The notes: a model not told the origin generated them from the sequence alone. Shown: positions 18,765 through 28,020, counted from the stretch's first letter. The stretch is DNA of 64,000 nt from Pseudomonadota bacterium (GCA_018241505.1 JAFEDS010000038.1:102778-166777), one strand, 5' to 3'. Numbers and translations are program-made.

Positions 18765-19292
18765 ATGGCCGTAAGTGATGTCTTCCCGCTCGATGGCGGC
18801 TGCACTTGCCGCGTCGTGCGTTATCGTCTGCTGAAGAAGCCGCTGTTTGTGCATTGCTGCCATTGCCGATGGTGCCAGCGGGAAACCGGCGCGTCCTTTG
18901 CGCTAAACGCCCTGATCGAGGCAGACCAGGTAGTGCATCTGGCTGCGGAGCCGGAAATAGTCCATACACCCTCCAACAGCGGGCAGGGCCAGAAGATCGC
19001 CCGTTGTCCGAAGTGCCGTGTGGCCGTATGGAGCAACTACATGGGGGCCGGGCCCGTTTTCAGGTTTGTTCGAGTAGGTACGCTCGACGCTCCGGATCAC
19101 CTGCCTCCCGACATACACATCTTTACGTCTTCAAAGCAGCCGTGGGTTCAACTACCGGCGAGCGTTCCCGCCGTACCGGAGTACTACGATAGAAAAGTCT
19201 ATTGGCCCCCCGAGAGTCTCGAGCGGCGGCGGGCCGTGTTGCCCCAGATCGAGGCTTACCTCGCGTCACAGCGATCAGGCAGTTCCGTGTGA
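18765..19292 (+). CDS. GFA-family zinc-binding protein (second copy)
   Basis: ATG 18765 follows AAAAGGAGAG at proper spacing, so the long upstream frame is not used. The 175-residue product has the GFA zinc sites: GGCTCRVVRY, CCHCRWCQRETGASF (CxxC pair), and ARCPKCRVAVWSNY. It is longer at the C-terminus than the other two GFA proteins (PEYYDRKVYWPPESLERRRA), a tail typical of a GFA subgroup of unknown role. Its 3' end overlaps the convergent flavin oxidoreductase by 18 bp. Confidence 0.85.
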   Translation: MAVSDVFPLDGGCTCRVVRYRLLKKPLFVHCCHCRWCQRETGASFALNALIEADQVVHLAAEPEIVHTPSNSGQGQKIARCPKCRVAVWSNYMGAGPVFRFVRVGTLDAPDHLPPDIHIFTSSKQPWVQLPASVPAVPEYYDRKVYWPPESLERRRAVLPQIEAYLASQRSGSSV

Positions 19293-20663
19293 CCGTTGCG
19301 ACTTGGGCGTCGGCATCGGCGGGATATTTGAATTCTGGCGAAAGAAGTTGGTTGGATCGACGGCCTGCTTGAGCGCCTGAAGGCGGGTGAAGTTTGCTCC
19401 GTACGCTTGGCGCACACGCGCTTCTCCCTCGACCGATCCGTCATCGAGTGCGTTGACATACACCGCCTGGTCGGCGTGCGGGCGCAGTCCTTCCCAACAG
19501 TCCTGCGTCCAGCGAATCATCGACTCGTCAAGTGCCGGGTCTTCTGCGACGGGACTTATCCAGACCACATGATGATCGTAGCGATGGGGAAAGGCGGTTG
19601 CGCCGGGAGCCACCCGCGCGGCCGCTCCATGCAGCCTCTGAAAGCCAATCATGGACGGATACGGCAGCATAGTGGCTGTAAAGTGGAGTACCGCCTCAAT
19701 GCTTCCGGAGCCGATCCGGCTGAGGTTATGTGATTTGTTGTAGTAGCGTTTGCCCGGCGGTATATCCCGATCGAATAGAGCCTGCATTTCCAGATACGGC
19801 CGCTCCGACAGCATGTCAGCCATCGGCTTGCCAAAATCGCGCAACGCCTTGATGGCGCGCTCCGCCTCAGCAGGCGTTCCGTGGTAACAAACTACAACCC
19901 CGAACGCCAACGTGCCGTCGGCCATTTTGGTCGCTGCACCGAGTGTGGTCAGCTCGTCCGGTGCGCTCGCGACGAATTCATCGTAGAAGCGAAGAATTTC
20001 GGCGCTCAGGGGATAGAAGAGGGGGCCGCCGTAGACCTTGGTGAGCTCGTGAAGTCGATACTCGATGTGGGTGGCGATTCCGAAATTCTGGCCGGCACCG
20101 CGCATACCCCAGAACAGTTCCTGGTTTTGCTCCGCGTTGCACTCAACCACATTGCCGTCCGCTGTTACCACCTCCAGCCCAATGACGTTGTCGCACGACA
20201 GTCCAAACTCGCCAACGGTCCATCCGTAGCCTCCGCCCAGTGTGAGTCCGGAAATCCCCGTTGTGGTCGCAACCCCCAGCGGGGTCATGAGTCCGTGCTT
20301 CTGAGTTTCCCGGTCGAACTCACCGAGCTTGAGTCCGGTCTCCGCCCGAGCTGTGCGACCCTCGGTGTCCACCGCGATTTCTTTCATGAGGGAGAGGTCG
20401 ATCATGAGCCCGTTTTCGAGAATCGATTTTCCGGCAAAGTTGTGACCTCCTCCGCGGATGGAAACAGGAATGTCGTGAGTACGGGCGAGACGCACCGCCG
20501 CCGCGACATCACGGGTGCAACGACATTGCGCAATGAGCGCCGGCTTGCGATCGATCATCCCGTTGTAGACCTTGCGGACCTGGTCGAAGTCGGCATGCGA
20601 TGGCAGCAAGATCCGACCTGACAGTTGATTGTCGAATTCCCCAATGATCGTGGCACTGATCAT
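19275..20663 (-). CDS. FAD-binding (BBE-type) oxidoreductase
   Basis: The start is set at the ATG at 20663, which has AGAGGT just upstream; a longer frame exists. The 462-residue enzyme has an FAD-binding PCMH domain (VSIRGGGHNFAG near residue 75 with the His that usually carries FAD, and GLTLGGGYGW near 130) and a C-terminal BBE domain ending with VDPTNFFRQNSNIPP. It is related to berberine-bridge-type and 6-hydroxynicotine-type oxidases, which oxidise sugars, alkaloids or alcohols with O2. No Cys is seen at the second flavin attachment position, so FAD is probably bound through His only. Substrate unknown. Confidence 0.85.
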   Translation of the reverse strand: MISATIIGEFDNQLSGRILLPSHADFDQVRKVYNGMIDRKPALIAQCRCTRDVAAAVRLARTHDIPVSIRGGGHNFAGKSILENGLMIDLSLMKEIAVDTEGRTARAETGLKLGEFDRETQKHGLMTPLGVATTTGISGLTLGGGYGWTVGEFGLSCDNVIGLEVVTADGNVVECNAEQNQELFWGMRGAGQNFGIATHIEYRLHELTKVYGGPLFYPLSAEILRFYDEFVASAPDELTTLGAATKMADGTLAFGVVVCYHGTPAEAERAIKALRDFGKPMADMLSERPYLEMQALFDRDIPPGKRYYNKSHNLSRIGSGSIEAVLHFTATMLPYPSMIGFQRLHGAAARVAPGATAFPHRYDHHVVWISPVAEDPALDESMIRWTQDCWEGLRPHADQAVYVNALDDGSVEGEARVRQAYGANFTRLQALKQAVDPTNFFRQNSNIPPMPTPKSQRSHGTA

Positions 20664-20830
20664 GGCTACCTCTCGATCCGGAACGAAGCAACAGGGGGCG
20701 GCGGGTCGCGTGCATCTTATACCCTCAGTTTGCACACCACAGGGCGTCGCACGCCAGTTCCCATAATGCGCTGCAGCATAGGGGGATCGTTCAGCGCGAC
20801 GAGCGCCGCGAACCGCTTGAATCGAAGCTG

Positions 20831-21173
20831 CTACGGAGCGCCTGCGCGCAGTTCCAGGATTTCATCGCCGTTATCGATGTGCTTTCCGGTCGGGCGCCAA
20901 CCGAGCGCGCGATAGAATCCATGCGCAGAACCCAACCACATGTGCGGACGTAACGCAGACGGATCCGACGACACTTCCGGCGTCGAGTGCGGCCGCGGTG
21001 GATTCAGGAGTGATCCCGAGCTGAGCCAGTGCGGTTCTCGAGAGCGGGTTCTCTCGTGTACGGGCGCGGACTTCAAACAGTTCGTCAATGTCTGCCACCC
21101 GGGTGTCTCGGAATTCGAGATAACTCACGTGCAATGCTGCTTGGTCAACCATCACGCTCCACAGGCGCGTCAA
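20831..21173 (-). pseudogene. GNAT N-acetyltransferase with internal deletion
   Basis: Reading minus, the frame from 21173 encodes a normal GNAT N-terminus (FRDTRVADIDELFEVRARTRENPL, ITPESTAAALDAG, then HVVGFC) and stops at 20871. The C-terminal acetyltransferase segment (GFYRALGWRPTGKHIDNGDEILEL) sits in another frame just downstream. About 60 residues that should contain the acetyl-CoA binding loop (Q/RxxGxG/A) are missing at the junction near 20920-20935. The gene cannot make an active enzyme. Confidence 0.6.
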
Positions 21174-21379
21174 TATTCACCCAGGGATAACGTCGAGATT
21201 CGTAAACAGAAAATTTCGGTGTTGAAAACGCGCGATCGGCGAACGCGCATTCGTTCTCGTTTTCGTCCAGCTCACGAGTAGTTTACCCCACATTGACTTT
21301 TCTGCCCAGACTGGTGGTTCGAACCGCATTCCGGTAAACAGCAGCCCCTCGGGTCAGGTTCAAGGCAGGAGCCCAACAC

Positions 21380-22615
21380 ATGATTGATTCGATTCCGGTG
21401 CGCGGTATCTGTGAACCTCGCTTTCACAAGGTAAGAGATCTGTTCCAACACAGCTTCGAGTCCGGGGAGGAGATTGGGGCGGCTGTTTCTTTTGTGCTCG
21501 ACGGCAAGTGCGTCGTCGATCTGTGGGGCGGACACTACGATCTCGCCCGTTCGCGCGAGTGGGAGCTCGACACGCTCGTCAACGTCTACTCGACAACAAA
21601 AGCCATGACGGCTCTATGCGCAATCCAGCTCATGGAGCGGGGGCTGCTGGATATCGAGGCGCCTGTTTCGCAGTACTGGCCAGAGTTTGCTGCGGCTGGA
21701 AAGGAAGCGATCACGATCCGGTGGCTGCTCAGCCATCGAGCCGGCCTTTGTGCCGTTCGCGCGCCCCTGCAGAGGAACTCGCTTTACGATTGGGAGCGTA
21801 TGTGCGACGCGCTCGCAGCGCAGGAACCTTGGTGGACGCCCGGGGACGGCCATGGATATCACGCGTTCACGTTTGGTTTTCTTGTTGGCGAGCTCGTCCG
21901 GCGTGTTACTGGAGAGAGTGTCGGGGCCTTCTTTCGAAAGAACGTCGCACAGCCTCTCGGTGCGGACTTTCATATCGGACTCGATGCGGGAAACGATGCG
22001 CGTACGTCAGACATGTATAGCGTTCAAATCGGTAACAAACCGGCTCCTGTCAGAACACAGGATGATCCGATGCGGTCGATGACGGGGGCCTTCGCCGAAT
22101 TCGGCCGCCGGATGCAAGACACAACCACCATGCAATGGGCGGCATTCCGGAATCCCACTCAGGATCGCGATGCCGTCAACACGAGGGCATGGCGTGCCGC
22201 CGAGATTCCGGCTGTAAACGGTCACGGCACCGCCCGGGCGCTCGCACGCATTTACGGTGCGCTCGCGCGAGGTGGCGAGATTGATGGTGTTCGCATACTG
22301 CAGCCTCAGTCAATTGTCCGAGCGACCGCCGAGGAGTGTTCTGGTCCGGAGCGACTGTTCTGTGGGGCGGTCCCTATGCGCTTCGGACTCGGGTTCGTGC
22401 TCAGCGACGAGACTCACCGATATGCGCGGCTCAGTCCCAATCCGCGCGCATTTGGCCACGCGGGTGGTGGTGGCTCATTGGGCATGGCGGACCCCGATCA
22501 CGCGATCGGTTTCGGCTTTACGATGAATCACATGCACGCCAGCATTGTCAGCGCCGGTGCTACGCCAACTGTTCTGATAGATGCCTTTTACGAGGCGCTC
22601 AGCCGGGGGTCATGA
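21380..22615 (+). CDS. Serine beta-lactamase-family esterase/hydrolase (EstB/class C type)
   Basis: The 411-residue protein starts at ATG 21380 with CAGGAG upstream. It has the class C penicillin-binding-like fold: STTK near residue 73 is the SxxK nucleophile, the YHAF segment near 157 stands at the YxN position, and GHAGGGGS near 364 replaces the KTG box. This combination is typical of EstB-like esterases, not true AmpC enzymes. No signal peptide is present, so it is probably cytoplasmic. It stands alone between a GNAT remnant and a GFA gene. Confidence 0.82.
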   Translation: MIDSIPVRGICEPRFHKVRDLFQHSFESGEEIGAAVSFVLDGKCVVDLWGGHYDLARSREWELDTLVNVYSTTKAMTALCAIQLMERGLLDIEAPVSQYWPEFAAAGKEAITIRWLLSHRAGLCAVRAPLQRNSLYDWERMCDALAAQEPWWTPGDGHGYHAFTFGFLVGELVRRVTGESVGAFFRKNVAQPLGADFHIGLDAGNDARTSDMYSVQIGNKPAPVRTQDDPMRSMTGAFAEFGRRMQDTTTMQWAAFRNPTQDRDAVNTRAWRAAEIPAVNGHGTARALARIYGALARGGEIDGVRILQPQSIVRATAEECSGPERLFCGAVPMRFGLGFVLSDETHRYARLSPNPRAFGHAGGGGSLGMADPDHAIGFGFTMNHMHASIVSAGATPTVLIDAFYEALSRGS

Positions 22616-22718
22616 GTCAATCGTCTATACGTGCCCTGCACGGGTTGTACGGCAGGATTCTTCGGACTGCAAACGGCGCTGCGCTAGTCGCCATGGACCT
22701 GATTGTGAATGCCGCGCC

Positions 22719-23123
22719 TTACTGAGCCGAGAACGATTCTCTGTGCTGCTGACCGGAGTCACCGATTTCATCCCAAACGGCCTTTGAACCAACCCAGATG
22801 TGGTGCGCAATTCGAAGGCCTTCGCCGCCTTCCGAGATCAGCCCGGCCGGGACAAAGGTCTGCGAACTATTGTTGGCGCCGGGTAGTGCGGAGCCGCAGA
22901 CGCGGCAGAACCAGCTATGCCAGTCTGCGCCCGGTTTTTTCCACGAGGTTATTTGGTCCTCGCCACGCAGCCATTGAAACATGCTGTTGTCGATGACCAC
23001 CACCGCGATTCCATTGCTGCCTGTGAATTTACGACAGATCGAGCAATGACACACATATACATCCGTGACTGCGGCATCGATCTCGAACGCCACCGCGCCG
23101 CAATTGCATTCACCTCGTGCCAT
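22719..23123 (-). CDS. GFA-family zinc-binding protein (third copy)
   Basis: The 134-residue product has GECNCGAVAFEI, then CHCSICRKFTGSNG with the CxCxxC core at about 25-30, and FCRVCGSALP near 72. Zinc ligands are intact. It resembles the GFA subgroup with an IWVGSKA C-terminus that is common in proteobacteria and annotated only as GFA-like. It is convergent with the beta-lactamase-family gene and separated from it by about 100 bp with no visible gene. Confidence 0.83.
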   Translation of the reverse strand: MARGECNCGAVAFEIDAAVTDVYVCHCSICRKFTGSNGIAVVVIDNSMFQWLRGEDQITSWKKPGADWHSWFCRVCGSALPGANNSSQTFVPAGLISEGGEGLRIAHHIWVGSKAVWDEIGDSGQQHRESFSAQ

Positions 23124-23239
23124 CAGAGTTCCCCACTGTCCGCGATTCGTTCAGACTGACACAGAACGCCCGTTCATAGAACTCCGCCGAGCGTGGGCGG
23201 TCATAGAGCGGCCGCCCCAGCCCATAAAGAAGGCCTCAA

Positions 23240-24295
23240 ATGAACATGCGCCAATACATTGTTCCATGGCTTCTCATGCGCACCTTCGCCTTTAGTGCTG
23301 TCCCGGCCGTCGCTCTGCTGCTTTCCATGGGTGACGCCCTTGCGCAGCCGGCGCCGGCGATCGCGGAGGACCGGAGGATCCTGCCCTACACCCAGCCGGG
23401 TCAGCTAGTCGATATCGGTGGTCGGCGTATCAACATGCAATGTGCGGGCACCGGCGGCCCTACCGTCATTCTGATGGCTGGTTTATTTAGCTGGTCTGTG
23501 GTCTGGTACAAGACCCAACCCGTGATCGCCCAAAAGACGCGCGTCTGTGCCTTCGACCGAGCCGCCTATGGCTTCAGTGATCCCGCGCCACGGCCTCAGA
23601 TCGTTTCTGAAGTGGTAGAAGATCTGCACAAGGCGCTCCAGATCGGCTCCATCCCGGGACCGTATGTGCTAGTGGGACACTCTTTAGGCGGGTTGGAGGC
23701 GCGGCTTTATGCGCAGCGCTGGCCGGAAGAGGTCGCAGGCATGGTCCTCGTCGATACCAGTCCGGCGGGCGAGATGCTTCTCGAGGTCAGTCTCCCGGAT
23801 TACGATGAGGCCGAAGGGCGGGAAAGTTACGCCGCCTATACGCTGCACTGCGCCTTGTTGGCCGCGCATGGACCCTTCGAGCCATCCAGCGCGGAGTTCA
23901 AGGACTGCTCGGCTCCCTTGCCGAGCGACACCCCCGCTGCGTTCAGAAAGATCTGGCCTCGGTTCTTCACCGCCGACTATTTCGCCAACAAGGTCTCGCT
24001 CATGTCGTCCCTATACACCCACCGGTACGACAGCGTCGACCACCTCCGTCTTGGCGCAATGCCCCTGGTTGTGCTTACGGCGAAGAACACATGGGGCAAC
24101 ACGCCTGCCGGCACGCGGTTCACAGGGACTTTCCTCAAATTTTGGCTCGCTCAACACGAAGCACTGGCGCACCTCTCCTCGCGTGGCATACACAGGTTCG
24201 TCAAGGGATCAGGTCACGAGATTCAGTTGGAAAAGCCACAGGCAGTCATCGACGCAGTGGACGACGTGCTCCGCCAACTTCACGCCTTCAGGTAG
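23240..24295 (+). CDS. Secreted alpha/beta-hydrolase
   Basis: The 351-residue protein carries a signal peptide (hydrophobic core about 15-33, cleavage near ALAQPA). The hydrolase core follows: AFDRAAYGFSDPAP near residue 112, the nucleophile elbow GHSLGGLEARLYAQ near 147 with Ser, and the base His in GSGHEIQLEKPQ near 325. This type is common among secreted proline-iminopeptidase-like and esterase-like hydrolases; the substrate is unknown. It lies 106 bp upstream of the dipeptidase on the same strand and could share its transcript. Confidence 0.78.
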   Translation: MNMRQYIVPWLLMRTFAFSAVPAVALLLSMGDALAQPAPAIAEDRRILPYTQPGQLVDIGGRRINMQCAGTGGPTVILMAGLFSWSVVWYKTQPVIAQKTRVCAFDRAAYGFSDPAPRPQIVSEVVEDLHKALQIGSIPGPYVLVGHSLGGLEARLYAQRWPEEVAGMVLVDTSPAGEMLLEVSLPDYDEAEGRESYAAYTLHCALLAAHGPFEPSSAEFKDCSAPLPSDTPAAFRKIWPRFFTADYFANKVSLMSSLYTHRYDSVDHLRLGAMPLVVLTAKNTWGNTPAGTRFTGTFLKFWLAQHEALAHLSSRGIHRFVKGSGHEIQLEKPQAVIDAVDDVLRQLHAFR

Positions 24296-24401
24296 TCCCG
24301 CGATCAGCCGACTGTTTGGCACGACTGACCGGCTGGTGCCTCGCAAGTGAACACCTATAATTCCCGCGAGCTCTGACGAAGAGAAATAGTGGGGTGAGTG
24401 C

Positions 24402-25523
24402 ATGAATCGCCGAGAGTTTGTCGCGACCGGTTCCCTCGTGGCGTTAGGGATGAGGGGAGTTGCTGTCTCCTCGACCGAAGTCACTGAGCCTGCTCCGACT
24501 CCCGCTGCACGCGCCTTATATCGACGTGCGCTGGTAGTGGACTGCAATCTGTCTCCTGATATCGGGGAGACGCTCCCGTTGCCACAGAAGGACCTGGACC
24601 TCTACAAGAGCTCCGGTTTGACTGTAATCAAGACGACGATAGGCGGGTATGAAGACAGTTTCGAAAGCACTATCGCAGACATAGCCCAGTTCCAACAGGT
24701 CTTCGAGCTGCATCCCGACGTATTCATGCAAGTGCGTCAGATCGCCGACTTCGCCATTGCCAAGCGCGACAAGAAACTCGGCGTGATTCTATCCTTCGAA
24801 GGGGTTGGAATGCTGGAGGGCAAGGTTGAACGGATCGAGCTGTTTCGGCATCTGGGTGTGCGGGTGATGCAGTTGTCCTATAACGGGGCCTCGCCGTTCG
24901 CATCCGGTGTGCTGGCCTCTCCGGCATCCGGCCTGACGGAGCTCGGTCATACGGCGGTCCAGAAAATGAATGAGCTAGGTGTGGCAATTGACGTGAGCCA
25001 TGCGAACCCGGCGACGACTGCAGATGTGATGGCTGCCTCCTCGCTACCGGTGTTGATGACGCATGGCGGGTGCGCGGCCGTGCATCCCCACCCTCGCAAC
25101 AAAACAGACGAACAGTTGCGCGCTCTCGCCCAGAAGGGCGGGGTAATCGGCATCTATGACCTACCTTATCTCACGGCGAGCCCGCGACAGCCGGAAGTGA
25201 AGGATTACATCGATCACATGGCTCACGCGCTGAAAGTGTGCGGGGAGGATCACGTCGGGATTGGAAGTGATCAGGGGGTGCAACCGTTCGATACTTCCCC
25301 GAAGTCGATGCAGGAATTCCAAGAGATGGAGGCCAAGCGGCACGCGTCCGGTGTTGCGGCTCCGGAGGAAGACCGTCCCACCTACGTAGTTGGACTCAAC
25401 ACCCCGAAACGCTGCGAAGTGATTGCGGACGCGCTACTGAAGCGGGGCTACCCCGAGCGCGTTTCCGAGAAGGTCCTCGGTGCAAATTTTTTGCGCGCAT
25501 TTACCCAAATCTGGCGGACGTGA
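24402..25523 (+). CDS. M19 (membrane dipeptidase) family protein, Tat-type N-terminus, lacking the HxD metal pair
   Basis: The 373-residue protein begins NRREFVATGSLVALG, a twin-Arg-like export signal. Family features of renal-dipeptidase-type enzymes follow: bridging Glu in ILSFEGVGML (about 130), His in DVSHANP (about 200), His in MTHGGCAA (about 219) and Asp in GIGSDQGV (about 288). The first metal pair, normally DGHND, is replaced by VDCNLSPD at residues 46-53, so one zinc ligand set is missing. M19 enzymes split dipeptides, often with a D-residue at the C-terminal side, which fits the D-amino-acid genes beside it. Activity is uncertain without HxD. Confidence 0.8.
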   Translation: MNRREFVATGSLVALGMRGVAVSSTEVTEPAPTPAARALYRRALVVDCNLSPDIGETLPLPQKDLDLYKSSGLTVIKTTIGGYEDSFESTIADIAQFQQVFELHPDVFMQVRQIADFAIAKRDKKLGVILSFEGVGMLEGKVERIELFRHLGVRVMQLSYNGASPFASGVLASPASGLTELGHTAVQKMNELGVAIDVSHANPATTADVMAASSLPVLMTHGGCAAVHPHPRNKTDEQLRALAQKGGVIGIYDLPYLTASPRQPEVKDYIDHMAHALKVCGEDHVGIGSDQGVQPFDTSPKSMQEFQEMEAKRHASGVAAPEEDRPTYVVGLNTPKRCEVIADALLKRGYPERVSEKVLGANFLRAFTQIWRT

Positions 25524-25530
25524 TTTGGCC

Positions 25531-26229
25531 TTACACCCGTCCTGACTTCGTGTTGCGTCGAGCTCGGGCGCGCGGCTGGCGCGTACGCGCCTGACTATTT
25601 TTCTGGGAGGGGGCTTTTTCGTCGGACTCGGCATGATCGAGGAGCTCTGCTTCGGGCGCGGAGCAGATGCAGACGAGCATGGCGGGCACCTTGCTCTTGT
25701 TGATGTAGGCATGCCCCATGCGGCAGTCGAGATAGATGCTGTCGCCTTCGCGCAGGATCTCGGGTGCGTAGAATTCGGTGTTGACCTCAATTTCACCCTT
25801 GATGACGTAGATCCATTCCTCGCCACCGTGGCGAATCAGCGGACCGAACTCATCGAGGCTCGACGCATGCGGCCGTACGATGATGGGCACCATCTGTTTG
25901 CGGCTGAGCTCGGGCGAGATGTAATCGTAGGTGTAGTTGCGGGTGACGACCTTTTTGCCGCTGCCTTTGGGTGCGAGGCTGCGTCGGCCCGTCGCCCGTG
26001 GCGGCTCGCTCTGCTGCGGGGAGTCGCCAAACAGAGTGCTCATATCGACTTCGAGTGCTACGGCAAGACGATACAGCTTGTCGTAACTGAAACCCAGGCG
26101 GTCATTTTCCATTTTGGACAGGGCGGAAACCGAGTAACCGGTGCGTTTGCCCAGCGCGCCCAGCGTAAGCCTGCGATGCTTGCGCAATGCACGTAACTTC
26201 GCACCGATGCCGTGGCCACCCGCTTCCAT
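25531..26229 (-). CDS. XRE-family regulator with C-terminal cupin sensor
   Basis: I use ATG 26229 (GGGAG eight bases upstream); an in-frame GTG lies at 26241. The 232-residue protein has an HTH_3 domain at about 6-62 (LRALRKHRRLTLGALGKRTGYSVSALSKMEN) and a cupin domain at about 105-185 (RHGGEEWIYVIKGEIEV, LREGDSIYLDCRMGHAY), then a basic low-complexity tail. HTH-cupin proteins (PuuR type) usually repress amino-acid, polyamine or peptide catabolic genes and sense the substrate through the cupin. It is 45 bp downstream of the D-aminoacylase-like gene on the same strand. It is the likely reader of the TTTCCG/CGGAAA elements at 27990 and 31284. Confidence 0.82.
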   Translation of the reverse strand: MEAGGHGIGAKLRALRKHRRLTLGALGKRTGYSVSALSKMENDRLGFSYDKLYRLAVALEVDMSTLFGDSPQQSEPPRATGRRSLAPKGSGKKVVTRNYTYDYISPELSRKQMVPIIVRPHASSLDEFGPLIRHGGEEWIYVIKGEIEVNTEFYAPEILREGDSIYLDCRMGHAYINKSKVPAMLVCICSAPEAELLDHAESDEKAPSQKNSQARTRQPRARARRNTKSGRV

Positions 26230-26274
26230 TTCGACTCCCACAACCGCAAGGCGGGTTATTGTGGAAGCTCCTCA

Positions 26275-27918
26275 CTAGGGAGTCAAAGACTTGGGATCAT
26301 AGCCCGGGCCGCGTAGCACCGTTCCCGGCTTGGCGCCATTGTGTTGGCCTTGGTCGATGACGAGCTGGCCGTTGACAATGACATAGTCGACACCGGTCGG
26401 ATAGCCCTGTGGGTTCTCATAGGTGGCGGTGTCCTGAATGGTGTCAAAATTGAAGAGTGTCAGATCTGCTTTCAGGCCCTCGCGCAGCGAGCCCCGGTCG
26501 TACAGGCGCATGCGGGCGGCCGGCCAGGATGTCATCTTGCGGATCGCATCCTCCAGCGTCAGGACATGCCTCTTGCGAACATACTCCGCAATGACGCGCG
26601 GAAAATTCCCGTAGGCGCGCGGGTGCGGCAGGCCGATCGCATCCATTTTGCCGGGACCGGCATTCGACCCGGCGTCGCTGCCGATACTCATCCAGGGCCA
26701 GCGCAACGCCATCTCGATGTCAGGCTCGCTCATCATGAAATACAGCGCTGTGGCCCGATTCGGCTGCGCAGCCAGCAGGATATCCCACGCCACGTCGGCA
26801 GGATCCTCATGCAGCTTCTCGCCGATGGCGGCGAAGCTTTGGTAGTGATACTGGTCGTACTTGGGATTGTAGGCGTTGGCCAGCATGACATGATCCCACC
26901 CGCCGCTGGCTTCCACGAGATTGGACCATCCCGGCGCGGACCCCGCGGCGAGTTCGCGCTTCAACCGTTCGCGGACTTTCCGGTCTTTCAGTAACCGAAG
27001 CCCTTGCTTCTTGCCCTTTTCCCAGACCCAGTTCGGCACCGTGATGTCGATGCCGGTGCCGCCAGCGGTGTAGACGTACATGTCGGATGCGATGTTCACT
27101 CCGTGTGCGCGCGCGTCCTCGATGAGCCGACCTGCCGCCGGCGCCAACTTGCCGAACTCGGGTGCATAGGCCGCCTTGAAATGGAAAATCTCCACCTGGA
27201 TGCCCGATTGCGCGCCGATCTCAATGGACTCCTTGATGGCGTCCAGGAGCTTCGCGCTCTCATCGCGCATGTGGCTGGCGTAGATGCCCCCATAGCTGGC
27301 GGCGACTCGTGCCAACTCAATCAGGTCCTGCGTGCTCTGGTATGCATCCGGCGGATAGATCAGTGCAGTGGCAATGCCCACCGCACCGCCACGCATGGCT
27401 TCGGCAACATGCGCCTTCATCTTTTCCAGTTGTTCCGGTGTTGGTGTTCCGGCGACATCGCCCATCACCTCCTCACGCGCCTGTGCGGCACTGTAGTAGG
27501 AGCCGAAATTCAACGAAATGCCTTGCTTCTGCAGTTGATCGAAGTAACCGGCCACTTGCGCCGAGCCGACCGGTGTTCCGCCTTCCCCTGCAATGGCCGA
27601 AGTCACTCCTTCACGCAGTTTGTTCTCGGCCAATCCGTTCTGCAGCAGCACCTCGCCCGACTGGTCCATCATATCGATCCAGCCCGGTGATACGTACAGG
27701 CCGCGTGCATCGATCTCGCGCCGGCCGTGGCCTGCCACGCGGCCAATCTTCACGAGCTTGTCGCCCGTGATGCCGATATCGGCGCTGAGCCATGGATTGC
27801 CGTTGCCGTCCAACACACGACCGTTGCGAATCACCAGGTCGTAGGCAGGTTCATCCGCCCGCACCTGACTGCAAGTCAACAGGGTGGCGATCACAGCACT
27901 CATGATCATCATTCGCAC
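26275..27918 (-). CDS. N-acyl-D-amino-acid deacylase-like amidohydrolase, secreted
   Basis: The GTG at 27918 has AAGGAG seven bases upstream and directly precedes a signal peptide (SAVIATLLTCSQVRA), so the longer frame is rejected. The 547-residue protein follows the D-aminoacylase family: LVIRNGRVLDGNG, VSPGWIDMMDQSG, EGGTPVG, YASHMRDE, IFHFKAA, SIGSDAGS, and GLKADLTLFN at the end. In active D-aminoacylases the strand after PGxID carries HTHDD; here it is MMDQSG, and the metal Cys is replaced by Glu. A role on N-acyl-D-amino acids or D-peptides is inferred from family and location. It is transcribed away from the beta-lactamase-like gene. Confidence 0.8.
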   Translation of the reverse strand: MRMMIMSAVIATLLTCSQVRADEPAYDLVIRNGRVLDGNGNPWLSADIGITGDKLVKIGRVAGHGRREIDARGLYVSPGWIDMMDQSGEVLLQNGLAENKLREGVTSAIAGEGGTPVGSAQVAGYFDQLQKQGISLNFGSYYSAAQAREEVMGDVAGTPTPEQLEKMKAHVAEAMRGGAVGIATALIYPPDAYQSTQDLIELARVAASYGGIYASHMRDESAKLLDAIKESIEIGAQSGIQVEIFHFKAAYAPEFGKLAPAAGRLIEDARAHGVNIASDMYVYTAGGTGIDITVPNWVWEKGKKQGLRLLKDRKVRERLKRELAAGSAPGWSNLVEASGGWDHVMLANAYNPKYDQYHYQSFAAIGEKLHEDPADVAWDILLAAQPNRATALYFMMSEPDIEMALRWPWMSIGSDAGSNAGPGKMDAIGLPHPRAYGNFPRVIAEYVRKRHVLTLEDAIRKMTSWPAARMRLYDRGSLREGLKADLTLFNFDTIQDTATYENPQGYPTGVDYVIVNGQLVIDQGQHNGAKPGTVLRGPGYDPKSLTP

Positions 27919-27983
27919 GGCATTTCTCCTTGCAGGGCAGATTTTGCGGACGGGGGCCCATTTCAGACCAGTATAGGATCGAG

Positions 27984-28020
27984 TTGCCATTTTGGAAAGT
28001 TCATTATACATTTCGGAAAA
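27984..28020. promoter_or_regulatory. Divergent promoter with two direct TTT(C/T)GGAAA repeats
   Basis: Between the two divergent genes, TTTTGGAAA (27990-27998) and TTTCGGAAA (28011-28019) lie 21 bp apart, two helical turns. The minus strand has a perfect TATAAT at 28003-28008; the plus strand reads TTGCCA (27984-27989) and TATACA (28005-28010). The repeats therefore flank or overlap both -10 boxes, a typical repressor layout. The same half-site recurs before the TonB receptor at 31284. Confidence 0.55.
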
